Positions 1 through 8,231 of a DNA stretch of 64,000 bases are shown here, one piece after another. The stretch comes from a virus: IMG/VR virus record IMGVR_UViG_3300028030_000012, positions 1 through 64,000 of that record. The stretch is one strand, 5' to 3'. Every line of letters begins with the position of its first letter. Positions within the stretch are counted from its first letter, which is position 1. The position numbers and the translations under genes are program-made. The notes under the pieces are model-generated. The model was not told the DNA's origin. It searched no databases and was given only the letters and a program-made list of their open reading frames with translations.

Positions 1-576
1 TTTTATACCTTTATATTCCCATAATATTTGGTACTCTGAGTAATACTGTATATCTGTGAGTATGCTAGAGGGCTCTGAGAGCAATTTAGAGGCCATTTTA
101 TGAGCTCTAATGTTTGTAGCTATATCTTTTATCCGTTTAAAATCCCTAGTTGAAATTACAAGCTTATTAGGACTTGTAAGTAGGTACTTTATATAAGGCT
201 TTAAATCAGTATATAAAGTTTTAGCTTTTTCTATCCATTTTTCAGTCTTATCTGAAGGGGGTATACTGTAATTTTTAATAAAAGCTTCTCTGTAAGATTC
301 TTTTATAGTTTTCTTTTTTCTTGTTTCAACAAAGATATTACAGAATTTTTTTTGTTGAGGGGATTTTGGGATAGCGTAGTCAATTATTGCTATATCTACT
401 TTAAAGCGATCAGGCTCTAGTAGATACATATGTACAGCCGTTCCAAAATCGTAATATGATTTTTTTTCTTCTTTAGCTTCTCCATCTAAGAACTCCTTAA
501 ATTTTTTAGGGGAGTCTTCTAATATGTTTAAGCTGGAATTAGAAACATAACCTTTAAGTTCGTGATAATCAATCAT
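1..576 (-). CDS. RecE-like PD-(D/E)XK exonuclease, partial
   Basis: The gene starts at ATG 576-574 and is still open at the left edge (192 codons seen), so the C-terminus is missing. The N-terminus begins MIDYHELKG, followed by SSLNILEDSPKKFKEFL and then FGTAVHMYLLEPDRF near residues 65-80. This is the signature N-terminal segment of RecE/YqaJ-type (DUF3799-like) nucleases, in which the catalytic D...ExK residues come later and would lie outside the window. Known role of the family: 5'-3' resection for single-strand annealing recombination, usually paired with an annealase or SSB. Its start overlaps the stop of the upstream nuclease gene (ATGATTGA), which suggests translational coupling in the recombination operon. 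Confidence 0.7.
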   Translation of the reverse strand, partial: MIDYHELKGYVSNSSLNILEDSPKKFKEFLDGEAKEEKKSYYDFGTAVHMYLLEPDRFKVDIAIIDYAIPKSPQQKKFCNIFVETRKKKTIKESYREAFIKNYSIPPSDKTEKWIEKAKTLYTDLKPYIKYLLTSPNKLVISTRDFKRIKDIATNIRAHKMASKLLSEPSSILTDIQYYSEYQILWEYKGIK

Positions 577-1975
577 TTTCTTTTCTTTTTAAAAGTATAG
601 TTGCTATTACAGCATCTACATCCTTTTTATTTCTAGGTAAATACAAATCGTAAGTAATATTGTTAGTCGCTAAGTAATTTTTGAATATCTTCCATCTTAG
701 TGGAACAGTAATGTTCTTTACAGCTTTTTTAATTACTGTTTCTGTACTTTCATATGTATAGTTATTTGTACAGCTCAGACTATATCATCAGTTATTAAAC
801 TGTTCGGCGCTCTTGGGTATAGTATATTCTAAATAAATAGTTTCAATACCTAGTCGTTGAACCCACTATAGTTGTTAACTTATAGCTTGGCTGCTGATTA
901 TCTTCTTCAAGATTTTCCAGCAATTCACCGAATTTTATACGCACTTATAATTCCAGTAGTATCCTTTATAAAGTTTATTAGAATGTGTTAAAGCGTAATG
1001 CACTCCATTTTTATGAGATTTTATATTACCTCCTATTGCTCTTAAAGCTTGATTAATAGAAGGGTAATTAAATAATTCATTATTAATAGATTTTAATATT
1101 ACAGCTCTTTCTTTTTTTGAAGTAGGGGGTTTCCAATTTGAAGGAAATTTTGTATAAGACCAGTAATAACCATTAGCCATTCCTTTAACGTATATTGCTT
1201 TAGGAATATTTTTAGATGGTGTATCTGTCTTTTTTTCTGCTTCTTTAGTAGATTTAAAAATAAATTGTTTATTGGATTTTTTTTCAAAAGCGTAAATTAG
1301 TTTTCTTTTTTTCTTTTGATATTTCTTTATTTTACTGCATATAGTGTTTCCTCCTGCAGTAAGATTTAAAAGATTTGTTTTGTCTTTATAATAAGAAATC
1401 CAATACATTTCCCTCTCATTTAATTTATCTCTTTCTACTTCTTCTAATAATTCTATTAATGGAAATTTTCCTTGTTTAAATAATTTTCTAAACCAGTGTG
1501 TTTTAGGAATATTATATTTTCCATTATTTCCATACAAAGTATCATATATATGTGTAGCCATTCTTCTTTTTAAAAGTTGAATAGTTTGTCCAATATATCT
1601 GATTTCATTTGTATCAGGATTTTTTAATACGTATATCTTTCCTTTCATAACTAGTTTTTACTAATATACGGGAAAGACTACCGAAAGTTATACTATTTTT
1701 TATGCGTCATTCATCATACCTTTGCACTCTATAATAAATTCTTTACCTGAAAAATCAGGTAAGAATGTCATGGCTCTAACTTTTTCACCATTGTATTGAA
1801 AAGGTTCTACAATTGTAAACTTAAGTTTTTCGTAATTTGTTTCTAGATTATGTTTTTGTAGTTGTTGGTAACAATAAGTTTCAAGTTTACTTTTGAAATG
1901 AATATTGTCATAAATGTTTGGTTTTACATTTCTTACTTTTTGATTCCCCGTAGTTTTCTTACGGCGTCGAATCAT
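569..1975 (-). CDS. Intron-split small PD-(D/E)XK endonuclease (DUF1064-like)
   Basis: Exon 1 runs from ATG 1975 to about 1713 and holds FKSKLETYCY, FLPDF and IIECKG, the E...PD...ExK pattern of small PD-(D/E)XK nucleases. The reading frame then stops, but after a group I intron core the same fold resumes. Exon 2 (about 770 to stop 569) encodes VPLRWKIFKNYL, matching the R-x-K-x-x-x-F helix that follows the ExK strand in this family. The joined product is about 154 aa. The 3' splice site is probably after G771 and the 5' site near 1713. I could not confirm the 5' site through P1 pairing, so the boundaries are approximate. Likely role: nuclease in phage recombination or replication. Exon 2 overlaps the next gene start by 8 nt. 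Confidence 0.65.
771..1712 (-). ncRNA. Group I intron (IA-type core) carrying a GIY-YIG ORF
   Basis: Read on the minus strand, the segment after the GIY-YIG ORF contains the group I core in order: AATTGCTGG (plus-strand 917-929, P3/P4), AATCAGCAGCC (889-900, P4-P6), GGTTCAACGACTAG (849-863, P7 5' strand) and GATATAGTCTGA (774-788, P7 3' strand). These are the conserved P, Q, R and S elements of phage group IA introns. The endonuclease ORF sits upstream of P3, in the P1-P2 region. The intron lies directly after the ExK motif of the host nuclease. Length is about 940 nt. The exact ends are inferred from reading frame and the terminal-G rule, not from a proven P1. Confidence 0.8.
935..1648 (-). 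CDS. GIY-YIG homing endonuclease (intron-encoded)
   Basis: 237 aa. Residues 4-22 read KIYVLKNPDTNEIRYIGQT, the GIY-YIG signature, followed by LLKRRMATHI with the conserved arginine and by NEREMYWISYY with the catalytic glutamate. The lysine-rich C-terminal half contains two AINQALRAIGG/KEAEKKTD-like segments resembling nuclease-associated modular DNA-binding repeats. The ORF lies entirely inside the group I intron, so its likely job is to cut intronless alleles of the host nuclease gene and drive intron homing. Its start follows the intron 5' part by about 65 nt, and its stop lies just ahead of the P3/P4 core. Confidence 0.85.
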   Translation of the reverse strand: MKGKIYVLKNPDTNEIRYIGQTIQLLKRRMATHIYDTLYGNNGKYNIPKTHWFRKLFKQGKFPLIELLEEVERDKLNEREMYWISYYKDKTNLLNLTAGGNTICSKIKKYQKKKRKLIYAFEKKSNKQFIFKSTKEAEKKTDTPSKNIPKAIYVKGMANGYYWSYTKFPSNWKPPTSKKERAVILKSINNELFNYPSINQALRAIGGNIKSHKNGVHYALTHSNKLYKGYYWNYKCV

Positions 1976-2011
1976 TTTTTTATTTTATGTTTAAGTTTTT
2001 AATTAAGTGTT

Positions 2012-2036
2012 ATAATAAACCTCCCGAAGGAGGTCT
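2012..2036 (-). terminator. Rho-independent terminator
   Basis: A 6-bp stem ACCTCC/GGAGGT with a 4-nt loop (TTCG when read on the minus strand), followed on that strand by TTATTAT. It sits 6 nt past the stop of the ligase-like gene, between it and the nuclease gene. Confidence 0.7.
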
Positions 2037-2041
2037 ATATC

Positions 2042-2950
2042 TTATAAATAATAAATTTTTTTTATTTTTTTTATTGTAGGGGTATTTTGATTTGTAAAAT
2101 AAAGGTTATTGCAAAGTATTTTACTCCCTATTAATTTGTTTTTTATTTCTACTAGGAACCCTCTAATAACTAGAGATAGGCTAGATAAAGAATATGTCAA
2201 TTCAGTTTCCCCAAACTTTATTAATAATTCATCTGCCATAGTAAGGGTCTCTCCTGGTAAAAAATTTGTACTACTATTTATTTTTACAATCGTCCCAAAA
2301 ATATCTTCAGATGGGTCAAGAAGCACAGCATTAGTTTTAGTCAAAGCTGATTCTCCTTGTATATAAGACCCTTTTTTATTTAAAAGTAATAGCCCTTCTG
2401 TTTCTGAAGTATTTTGCAAAAGGAATTCTGCCATATCTTTTAATTTTTCTTTAGAATTAACTTCAGAATAGGTAGCGGGTATTATATTAGGCATTATAGG
2501 GTTATTTTCGGTTCCAAAGAATGCTTTAACAAGTAAAACAATATTTTTGAAATTCATTTCTTCAATACTATTTTCATATAAACACATTGTTATATATAAA
2601 TTTGTATTGTTGGGCAAAAGTTTATTAGGGCTTACTAAGGCACTATATAACTGTTCTTCTGATACCCCCTTTGCATACATAGTAGCATGAAGTGTAAAAT
2701 TACGTTTATTAGTTAATTCTAATAAAGTTTTAAACCTTTGTCTGAATTGTGTATTAAGTATGAGATAAGGGTAAGTAATGAGAAATGGATGCCCACCTCG
2801 GATTATTAAATCTACTCCTTTTTTTGCAATTGTTGTATACATTGGGAAAGCTTCGTCCTGTAATCTATCTAATGCAAATCTGCCTTTTACTTTTGGAATT
2901 ATAGTGGGAATAAATGATGTATCAATGTTTGAAATGATTTTGTTTGGCAT
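2042..2950 (-). CDS. Degenerate ATP-dependent DNA ligase-like protein
   Basis: 302 aa. Residues 184-205 (TEGLLLLNKKGSYIQGES, then TK) match motifs IV-V of covalent nucleotidyltransferases (EGLVxK...Y..G.S..W.K). IIRGGHPF at 49-56 resembles the R-x-G motif, and an acidic/aromatic strand follows near 118-125. The expected motif I lysine (KxDG) is not recognisable: the aligned stretch reads FALDRLQDEAF. The family role is sealing nicks through a lysyl-AMP intermediate. Without the lysine this copy may be inactive or structural, or my alignment is off. It follows the primase gene with a 29-nt overlap, which supports a replication role. Confidence 0.45.
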   Translation of the reverse strand: MPNKIISNIDTSFIPTIIPKVKGRFALDRLQDEAFPMYTTIAKKGVDLIIRGGHPFLITYPYLILNTQFRQRFKTLLELTNKRNFTLHATMYAKGVSEEQLYSALVSPNKLLPNNTNLYITMCLYENSIEEMNFKNIVLLVKAFFGTENNPIMPNIIPATYSEVNSKEKLKDMAEFLLQNTSETEGLLLLNKKGSYIQGESALTKTNAVLLDPSEDIFGTIVKINSSTNFLPGETLTMADELLIKFGETELTYSLSSLSLVIRGFLVEIKNKLIGSKILCNNLYFTNQNTPTIKKIKKIYYL

Positions 2951-3896
2951 AGTTTATCTTTTTTGAAATGAGTTTAATAGTTTTTTCTAAGCCATATTTG
3001 AAATGATAATCCGTGATATCTTTTGCTTTTTTTTGACTTGTAAATATAAAGCCAAAAGTAGGATTTTCTTTAAGAAGTCGGCGAGTACCTGTGATACCGG
3101 CTTTGTCCATGTCATAGAATACTATAACGTATTTAAAGTTTTTTTTGAGTATTTTTAATGCTTTTTCAGGTATTTTATGCCCTTCTCCATTAGGTGCTAT
3201 AGCGGTATATCCTAATTGATATAAGTACATAACATCTTTTAGAGATTTTGTTATAATGACAGTATCTTTGGAATAGTCTAGTTGCTCCCATCCTTGAATG
3301 TAATCGGCTGTACAATTAGTATAGAATCTTTTTTCTTTATAAAAAGGCCTATAAATTTTATTTTTATCATATATTTCATAATCAAACATAGGATTTGTAG
3401 TAGACGAGTAACCTTTGACAATGCCATTTACCCAATATTTTTTTATTTGGGTAACTTTGAAATAATTTAATGTTTTTAAAGTAATTCCGAATTTTTGCCA
3501 AAAAGAGATTCCTTCGGCATTCCATGTGATTTTACTTGTGTGTATATTTCTTTCGCCCGACTTAATTTCAGGTATAGAAGTAGTTTTTACTACTTTAATG
3601 TTGGAATATTGTTTGAAAAGGTATTCAATTGTCTCTGATGTGTGCATACCTTCAGTAAGCTTAGCGAATTTAATAGCGTCACCTGACTCCCCTGTACCTA
3701 AATCTTTAAACATTAGGTTATTTTTTCTACCTCGGAATATACCGAAAGAAGGATTAAGGTCCTGTCTAAAAGGTGATTTGTATACTTTACCTACTATCGG
3801 ATTAAAGCCTAAATAGGATTTGTATATATCATACTCAGAAATTAGTTTATAGACGTCTTCTTTAGTATGCTTAAATACGTTAGCTGTATTGTACAT
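2922..3896 (-). CDS. DNA primase, toprim type
   Basis: 324 aa. Residues 40-75 carry SPFRQDLNPSFGIF and FKDLGTGESGDAIKF, the conserved DnaG N-terminal pattern, but no zinc-binding cysteines are present. A toprim domain follows: IITKSLKDV (214-222), then the DxD strand VIVFYDMDKAG (257-267). The usual toprim glutamate is replaced by lysine 217. Role: synthesis of RNA primers at the fork together with the helicase encoded upstream. It is followed by the ligase-like gene, with overlap. The single toprim domain and 324-aa size are typical of short phage primases. Confidence 0.75.
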   Translation of the reverse strand: MYNTANVFKHTKEDVYKLISEYDIYKSYLGFNPIVGKVYKSPFRQDLNPSFGIFRGRKNNLMFKDLGTGESGDAIKFAKLTEGMHTSETIEYLFKQYSNIKVVKTTSIPEIKSGERNIHTSKITWNAEGISFWQKFGITLKTLNYFKVTQIKKYWVNGIVKGYSSTTNPMFDYEIYDKNKIYRPFYKEKRFYTNCTADYIQGWEQLDYSKDTVIITKSLKDVMYLYQLGYTAIAPNGEGHKIPEKALKILKKNFKYVIVFYDMDKAGITGTRRLLKENPTFGFIFTSQKKAKDITDYHFKYGLEKTIKLISKKINYAKQNHFKH

Positions 3897-3909
3897 TTAA
3901 TTTATAGTG

Positions 3910-4293
3910 TCACCATGTTATTTTAACATTATGGATGTTAACATTATTAATATTGCCGTGTCCCATATATTCTATATCATAATTGGCTTTTTTCAAAGCT
4001 TCTTTTGTAGCTAAGAAGATGGGGTCTTTAATTAAAATAAAAATGAAGCTTTCTCCCTTTAAGGCTGCTTCACAGATTTTTGCACTAATGCTTTGAGGAG
4101 ATTTTGTAAGATTAGTAAGAGTTTTAGCATGATTTGCCTTAAGACAAATGCTTGCAGTTTTCTTTTTTGTTAAATACACCATTTCTGCTACTGTTTTTTC
4201 CAACTCTATAGAATTTTGTCGAGAGGGGGCATTTAAAAACTTTTTGACTGTAGTTACTAATTCTTTTAATAATTTTTTATATTGATTTGCCAT
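3910..4293 (-). CDS. Hypothetical protein between SSB and primase
   Basis: 127 aa, family not recognised. The N-terminal half is basic and helical (KKLLKELVTTVKKFL). The C-terminal half looks like an alpha/beta unit with FIFILIKDPIF as a buried strand. It lies 13 nt upstream of the primase and downstream of the SSB-like gene across a terminator-like hairpin, so an accessory replication role is plausible but not shown. Confidence 0.5.
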   Translation of the reverse strand: MANQYKKLLKELVTTVKKFLNAPSRQNSIELEKTVAEMVYLTKKKTASICLKANHAKTLTNLTKSPQSISAKICEAALKGESFIFILIKDPIFLATKEALKKANYDIEYMGHGNINNVNIHNVKITW

Positions 4294-4314
4294 ATTTGTA
4301 ATTTTAGGTTAGTA

Positions 4315-4342
4315 ATAGAACCTACCCCCGAAGGGGTAGGGT
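4315..4342 (-). terminator. Hairpin terminator after the SSB-like gene
   Basis: Perfect 8-bp stem CCTACCCC/GGGGTAGG around a TTCG loop (minus-strand reading), followed by TTCTATT. It lies 10 nt past the SSB-like stop codon. The short T-run suggests partial termination or RNA 3'-end protection. Confidence 0.65.
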
Positions 4343-4349
4343 ATATTAT

Positions 4350-4997
4350 TTAAAAGGGTAAATCTTCAGTTTTATCAACTGGAATATCAGTAACCGTGGG
4401 GTAGGTATTAGATGTTTCCAGTAAAGGGTTTTTAGTACGTTGGTAGCCATTGTCCTGTTTTGGACGAATTAAGACATCTCTTCCATCAATCATCTGGATT
4501 CGAGTATCGGCATCGGCCACTTTGTCTTTACGTTCAATCCATTCAGTACTGTCGTAAATATAAGAAGGGGTAGTTACCCAACCATTTTTATCATAAGTAG
4601 CTTTAATACGTAGTTTAATTCCTTTAGTTTTACCTTCTAATTTTGTTTTAATAAAACTACAGAATTCGGAAAAACCAGAGAAACTTTTATCTTTAAATTC
4701 CTCTTCAGGTACGAATAATTTAGCAACCTTCAGAATTCTTTTCATCTGTAGGTCAATAACGGCTTCATATCCTTGTTTTTTCTTATCTGGAAGACTTTCG
4801 TAATTCTCAGGAAGATTAACTTCCCATTCAGTCTTTGAGAGTCGTTGTCCTGCACTATTAGTATAGTAATACGCAAAGAATGTCTTATTATTCTTTGATT
4901 TATCAAGTACAGTTTCGGTTAGCTCAACTTCATGTATCCCTACACCAATGTAAGAAGGAGCTTTGGTTGTTAGAACCTCTTCAGTTATTTTATACAT
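4350..4997 (-). CDS. Single-stranded DNA-binding protein (SSB-like)
   Basis: 215 aa. The N-terminal part is predicted to be rich in beta strands (VGIHEVELTETVL, KTFFAYYYTN, TEWEVNLPE), consistent with an OB fold such as the phage DUF669-like family. The last residues are an acidic linker ending in EDLPF, which resembles the DDDIPF tail through which SSB recruits replication partners. It is translated 6 nt after the Sak4-like ATPase gene, the usual neighbour of phage SSB genes. Role: covering ssDNA during replication and annealing. The assignment rests on the tail and context rather than a clear family signature. Confidence 0.55.
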   Translation of the reverse strand: MYKITEEVLTTKAPSYIGVGIHEVELTETVLDKSKNNKTFFAYYYTNSAGQRLSKTEWEVNLPENYESLPDKKKQGYEAVIDLQMKRILKVAKLFVPEEEFKDKSFSGFSEFCSFIKTKLEGKTKGIKLRIKATYDKNGWVTTPSYIYDSTEWIERKDKVADADTRIQMIDGRDVLIRPKQDNGYQRTKNPLLETSNTYPTVTDIPVDKTEDLPF

Positions 4998-5002
4998 AGT
5001 TC

Positions 5003-5701
5003 TTATTTTTCATACTCCTTGTATTTCTCAATAACATTTTGTAAATTATTGGGGATACGGTATTCTGGAAATAGGTTTAGTGGAGACCTACAAGTGTTTT
5101 TTCCATTATTTTGTGTTAAAAAGTAATATTCTGGTTTTCCATCTTTCATTACAACCTCTGTATAGAGAATTAAATGAAAAAAAGATTCCGGTACTATTTT
5201 TTCCTTAATTAATTTCCCCCCTATAACTTTAAAAGAGGATTTTAATTCGCCATTTACATCATAATTATCTTCTATGTGCGACATGATTACTATAACAAGG
5301 TCATCACGAAGTTTTCTAGCAGATTTAATGATGTTATAAGTATCTAATGCAAAATCCCCAAATTTATCAAACCCTTTTTCTTTGAGTCTAAGCATAAACT
5401 CATTTGTCATGATACTTGTAATAGTATCAATAATTAAAGTTTTAATATGGGGCATATCTTTAGATACAGCTTTCATAAGCTCTAACACTATGACAGGGTC
5501 AGTAGTTTCGAAATAGTTACTTTTTTGTAGATCAAGTTTGTTATTTTCTTTGTAAACAGTTTTGTAATTGGTTTTTGACCCTGGCAACGGTAAAGGTTTT
5601 TCGTCAGAATGTATGACGAAAGTTGTTTTTGGGTCCAATTCTTGTATACTAGTAGTTTTACCAGTACCAGGAGGTCCCATTACTAATATGGGTGTTGCCA
5701 T
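5003..5701 (-). CDS. Sak4-like RecA-fold ATPase
   Basis: 232 aa. Walker A GPPGTGKTTS is at residues 9-18 and Walker B IKTLIIDTIT at about 84-93, followed by IVIMSHIED, the sensor/motif typical of AAA_24 (Sak4) proteins. The length matches short single-domain Sak4 recombinases. Role: ATP-dependent single-strand annealing or strand exchange alongside SSB and the RecE-like nuclease. It lies immediately upstream of the SSB-like gene with a 5-nt gap. Confidence 0.75.
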   Translation of the reverse strand: MATPILVMGPPGTGKTTSIQELDPKTTFVIHSDEKPLPLPGSKTNYKTVYKENNKLDLQKSNYFETTDPVIVLELMKAVSKDMPHIKTLIIDTITSIMTNEFMLRLKEKGFDKFGDFALDTYNIIKSARKLRDDLVIVIMSHIEDNYDVNGELKSSFKVIGGKLIKEKIVPESFFHLILYTEVVMKDGKPEYYFLTQNNGKNTCRSPLNLFPEYRIPNNLQNVIEKYKEYEK

Positions 5702-5736
5702 TAATTACATTTAAGAAAATAAATTATTGTTTATAT

Positions 5737-6372
5737 TTACGAAATAGAAAAAATATTTTTTAGGATATAAGGTACGCCTTGTTCTTCAGATTGTTTTTTA
5801 GTTGAAGGCTTTTTATTTTTAAGTAAGGCCTCTATAGAACAAGTGTCATCATAATCTATACGAGAATTACCTACACGTATAAAATTAGAGTGGTAAGTAA
5901 TTTTGGTACATGAAGATTGGTTTTTAGCTTTTTCATTAGCTTTCTCATTAGCTTTCTTAAAGGTATGTACGACGAATTTTTCAAGTCTATCCAAAATAGT
6001 ACTGAAATCTTTTTCCATATCGAATACGGGAAGTGTGTATATAGGTAAGTTTGGAAATGCTTGGTAATCTGCAAGAGTGCCAAAAGAAATGTCATCTTTA
6101 TGGCTTACTCCTACTAGAATAACATCTGATGAAGTATTCTCAATGCGACCTTCTTCACGATAACGTTTGAAATTAGGAGTTACAGAAAGTGTTTCCATTA
6201 CTTTAGTTAATTCTCCTTTAAACTTATGTTTAGTATTTAAACCTTCTATTTTAAGAGTAGGTAACAGTGTTAGAGAAGCTGTTAGGGCAGCAAGCCAAAT
6301 ATCTTTGTTAATAGATTTGGAAGTTGTTTTATATTTAATTGCAAATGCGAATTCTTTGTTTTTAATAGTCAT
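5737..6372 (-). CDS. Hypothetical protein in replication operon
   Basis: 211 aa, not recognised. It has a small internal tandem repeat KANEKANEKA near residues 140-150 that looks like recent codon-level duplication, and a C-terminal lysine-rich segment. It lies between the helicase and Sak4-like genes with 13- and 35-nt gaps, so it is probably co-transcribed with them. Confidence 0.5.
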   Translation of the reverse strand: MTIKNKEFAFAIKYKTTSKSINKDIWLAALTASLTLLPTLKIEGLNTKHKFKGELTKVMETLSVTPNFKRYREEGRIENTSSDVILVGVSHKDDISFGTLADYQAFPNLPIYTLPVFDMEKDFSTILDRLEKFVVHTFKKANEKANEKAKNQSSCTKITYHSNFIRVGNSRIDYDDTCSIEALLKNKKPSTKKQSEEQGVPYILKNIFSIS

Positions 6373-6385
6373 GTGGCAATATGTA

Positions 6386-7366
6386 TTAATTATTATTGAG
6401 TTTTAAAACACTTTCGGCAGGATCGCCTTTTGGGGCATCTTCTATTCGATTGTATTTTAAATTATTATTAAATTGTAGTACTTTGACTTCCCCATCCCTG
6501 TTTTTGAGTAGGTGAAGATAAATTTTATTTTTAGTGGGCCAATTCTTTTTTCCATATAATGCTATACCTAAAATTTCTGGTCTATGTATAACAATTAAAT
6601 AGTCAGAAGCTTGGAACAGGGAATCTCCACCAAATATATCAGAACGCATAGGAAAATGCATAGAAGGGCTAGTAACACGATCACTTTTTTCTATATTCCT
6701 ATTCATTTGAGAGAGTTGTATAATAGAAGTTCTACTCAGCTTTTTTACACGCATAAACATGTATTGAAGGTCTGTTAAAATCTTCCTCTCTGCGTCCCCA
6801 GTTCTACCTTTTGTTAGAAGTACATGGTCTAGCATTACGATAAGCCATTTATTTTTCGCTAAGGTTCTTAGGAAATGATGAATAGTTTCTTCAATTTCCT
6901 CCACATTGCCAGGCATATCTACATAATAGATTTCGTAATTTTTTATTTTCTCAGCAGCTCCTTTGACAGCGTCAAGGTCTGAATCTGAGAGTTTTTTAGA
7001 AGAATCTCCGCTATAGAGTTCTTTAGTTGTCTTATTTAGTTTACTAGAAAGTTTTCTGCCTACTTGTCGTGCGCTTAACATTTCAAAATTGAAAGATAAA
7101 ACGACAAAATTAGCATTTGGGTTTAGATCAAATAAATCTGTTTCAAGGCTATTTGCAAAACTACTTTTACCACTTCCTGAAATTCCTGCTATAGTCATTA
7201 TAATATTGGGTTCTATTCCTCCCATCGTAAGACGATTTAACTTTGACCAGCGAGTTTTAAGGGAATTTAAAATACCCTTTTTTCTTTTAGTGATATAATC
7301 TACAGCTTCGTCAGATGCCACTGATATGTGCTTGTAATGAAGTATTTTATTCGAGCTCTTCTCCAT
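6386..7366 (-). CDS. Replicative DnaB-like (SF4) helicase
   Basis: 326 aa. Walker A GISGSGKSS is at residues 61-69. LSFNFEMLSARQVGRKL corresponds to the DnaB H1a block, IVMLDHVLL near 176-184 is Walker B, and IIQLSQMNRN is the H3 block with its polar glutamine. A C-terminal strand block with HLLKNRDGE precedes the arginine-finger region. It lacks the DnaB N-terminal collar domain, and its length equals the RecA core only. Role: hexameric fork unwinding with the primase. It overlaps the upstream winged-helix-like gene by 20 nt, a pairing often seen for helicase and loader. Confidence 0.8.
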   Translation of the reverse strand: MEKSSNKILHYKHISVASDEAVDYITKRKKGILNSLKTRWSKLNRLTMGGIEPNIIMTIAGISGSGKSSFANSLETDLFDLNPNANFVVLSFNFEMLSARQVGRKLSSKLNKTTKELYSGDSSKKLSDSDLDAVKGAAEKIKNYEIYYVDMPGNVEEIEETIHHFLRTLAKNKWLIVMLDHVLLTKGRTGDAERKILTDLQYMFMRVKKLSRTSIIQLSQMNRNIEKSDRVTSPSMHFPMRSDIFGGDSLFQASDYLIVIHRPEILGIALYGKKNWPTKNKIYLHLLKNRDGEVKVLQFNNNLKYNRIEDAPKGDPAESVLKLNNN

Positions 7367-7916
7367 AGGTCTCTTCTTTAAGATCTAAGATGGAATTTCT
7401 AGCCTCATCTTTCATACGCTCTCCCCAAATAACCCATTCTTCTGAATTGAGCCAATTAGGTAATTTCTTCATCCATTGCATTTCGTTATTTAAAGTGCGA
7501 TGTTTAATTTCGAATTTTAAACAGCTCATGATAAAGTCATGCATATCTCTGCGGCGACCTACTTTGCGTAAGTATTTAGTTTTGCTTCTTTTAGTATCTG
7601 TTTTTAGGTAGTCTTTTTTACCGTCAGGGCGTATTACTGAAGTAGGGAAAAGGTTCAAGATATCTTTAAAAATATCAGTACCTTCTACCATCTCTTTGCC
7701 TTGTGTGGTTAATTTTAATTTACTAGTTGTAGCCCCCTCAATAAGATTTCTTTCTTTAAGTTTTTCTATATCCTCTCTGAAAGGATCTTCATGAAGTTTG
7801 GTTTTTAACTTTTTAATTAAATTAATCTTATTACCTTGGATAAGGTAAAGTATAATTAATTGATTAGGAAGAAGTTTATTTTTTATTAAAAAATCCCCTT
7901 CCAAGTTTAGTTCCAT
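7347..7916 (-). CDS. Winged-helix-like protein, possible helicase loader
   Basis: 189 aa. Residues 1-75 follow a helix-turn-helix/wing pattern (LLPNQLIILYLIQG, then DIEKLKERNLIEG, then KLKLTTQGKEMV), like MarR- or replication-initiation-type winged helices. The C-terminal half is basic and helical with several tryptophans. It is the first gene of the helicase operon and overlaps the helicase start by 20 nt. DNA-binding initiator or loader is an inference from position and fold impression. Confidence 0.5.
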   Translation of the reverse strand: MELNLEGDFLIKNKLLPNQLIILYLIQGNKINLIKKLKTKLHEDPFREDIEKLKERNLIEGATTSKLKLTTQGKEMVEGTDIFKDILNLFPTSVIRPDGKKDYLKTDTKRSKTKYLRKVGRRRDMHDFIMSCLKFEIKHRTLNNEMQWMKKLPNWLNSEEWVIWGERMKDEARNSILDLKEETYGEELE

Positions 7917-8231
7917 ATCATAAGTATTATTAGAGAGCTAAATTATTTGTAAATTTAGGGATTTCTGATATGTATGCTCATATTAAATTTATAAGTATAG
8001 GAAAAATCCTATAATTGCTACATTTTTATATTTATTATGGTATTAGGCTTGTTAAAGTTTTGTACTATGTGAGTGTTTTTTTCACTTAATGGGCAATATG
8101 TAACCGGTTTGCCGTCCGTTGTAATTATAGGATTTATTTATGTTTAAGGCTTTAATTATTGTTTGGGTAAAACTTTGCCTTTATATTATTAGAGTGTCTT
8201 AAATAGGCTTTAAAATGCGTTCTAGGGGGTA
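7917..8231 (-). promoter_or_regulatory. Non-coding gap with 13-bp inverted repeat
   Basis: No gene is visible between the polymerase stop and the helicase operon. AAATCCTATAATT at 8004-8016 is repeated as its exact reverse complement at 8123-8135, separated by 106 nt. A promoter for the helicase operon should lie here. I could not find a clean Bacteroidota -33 TTTG / -7 TAnnTTTG pair. The symmetric arms could be an operator, an origin element or the base of a long stem. Confidence 0.4.

Noticed and set aside
1099-1287. Separate 62-aa ORF inside the GIY-YIG gene
   Set aside because: Same-strand out-of-frame shadow of the lysine-rich segment.
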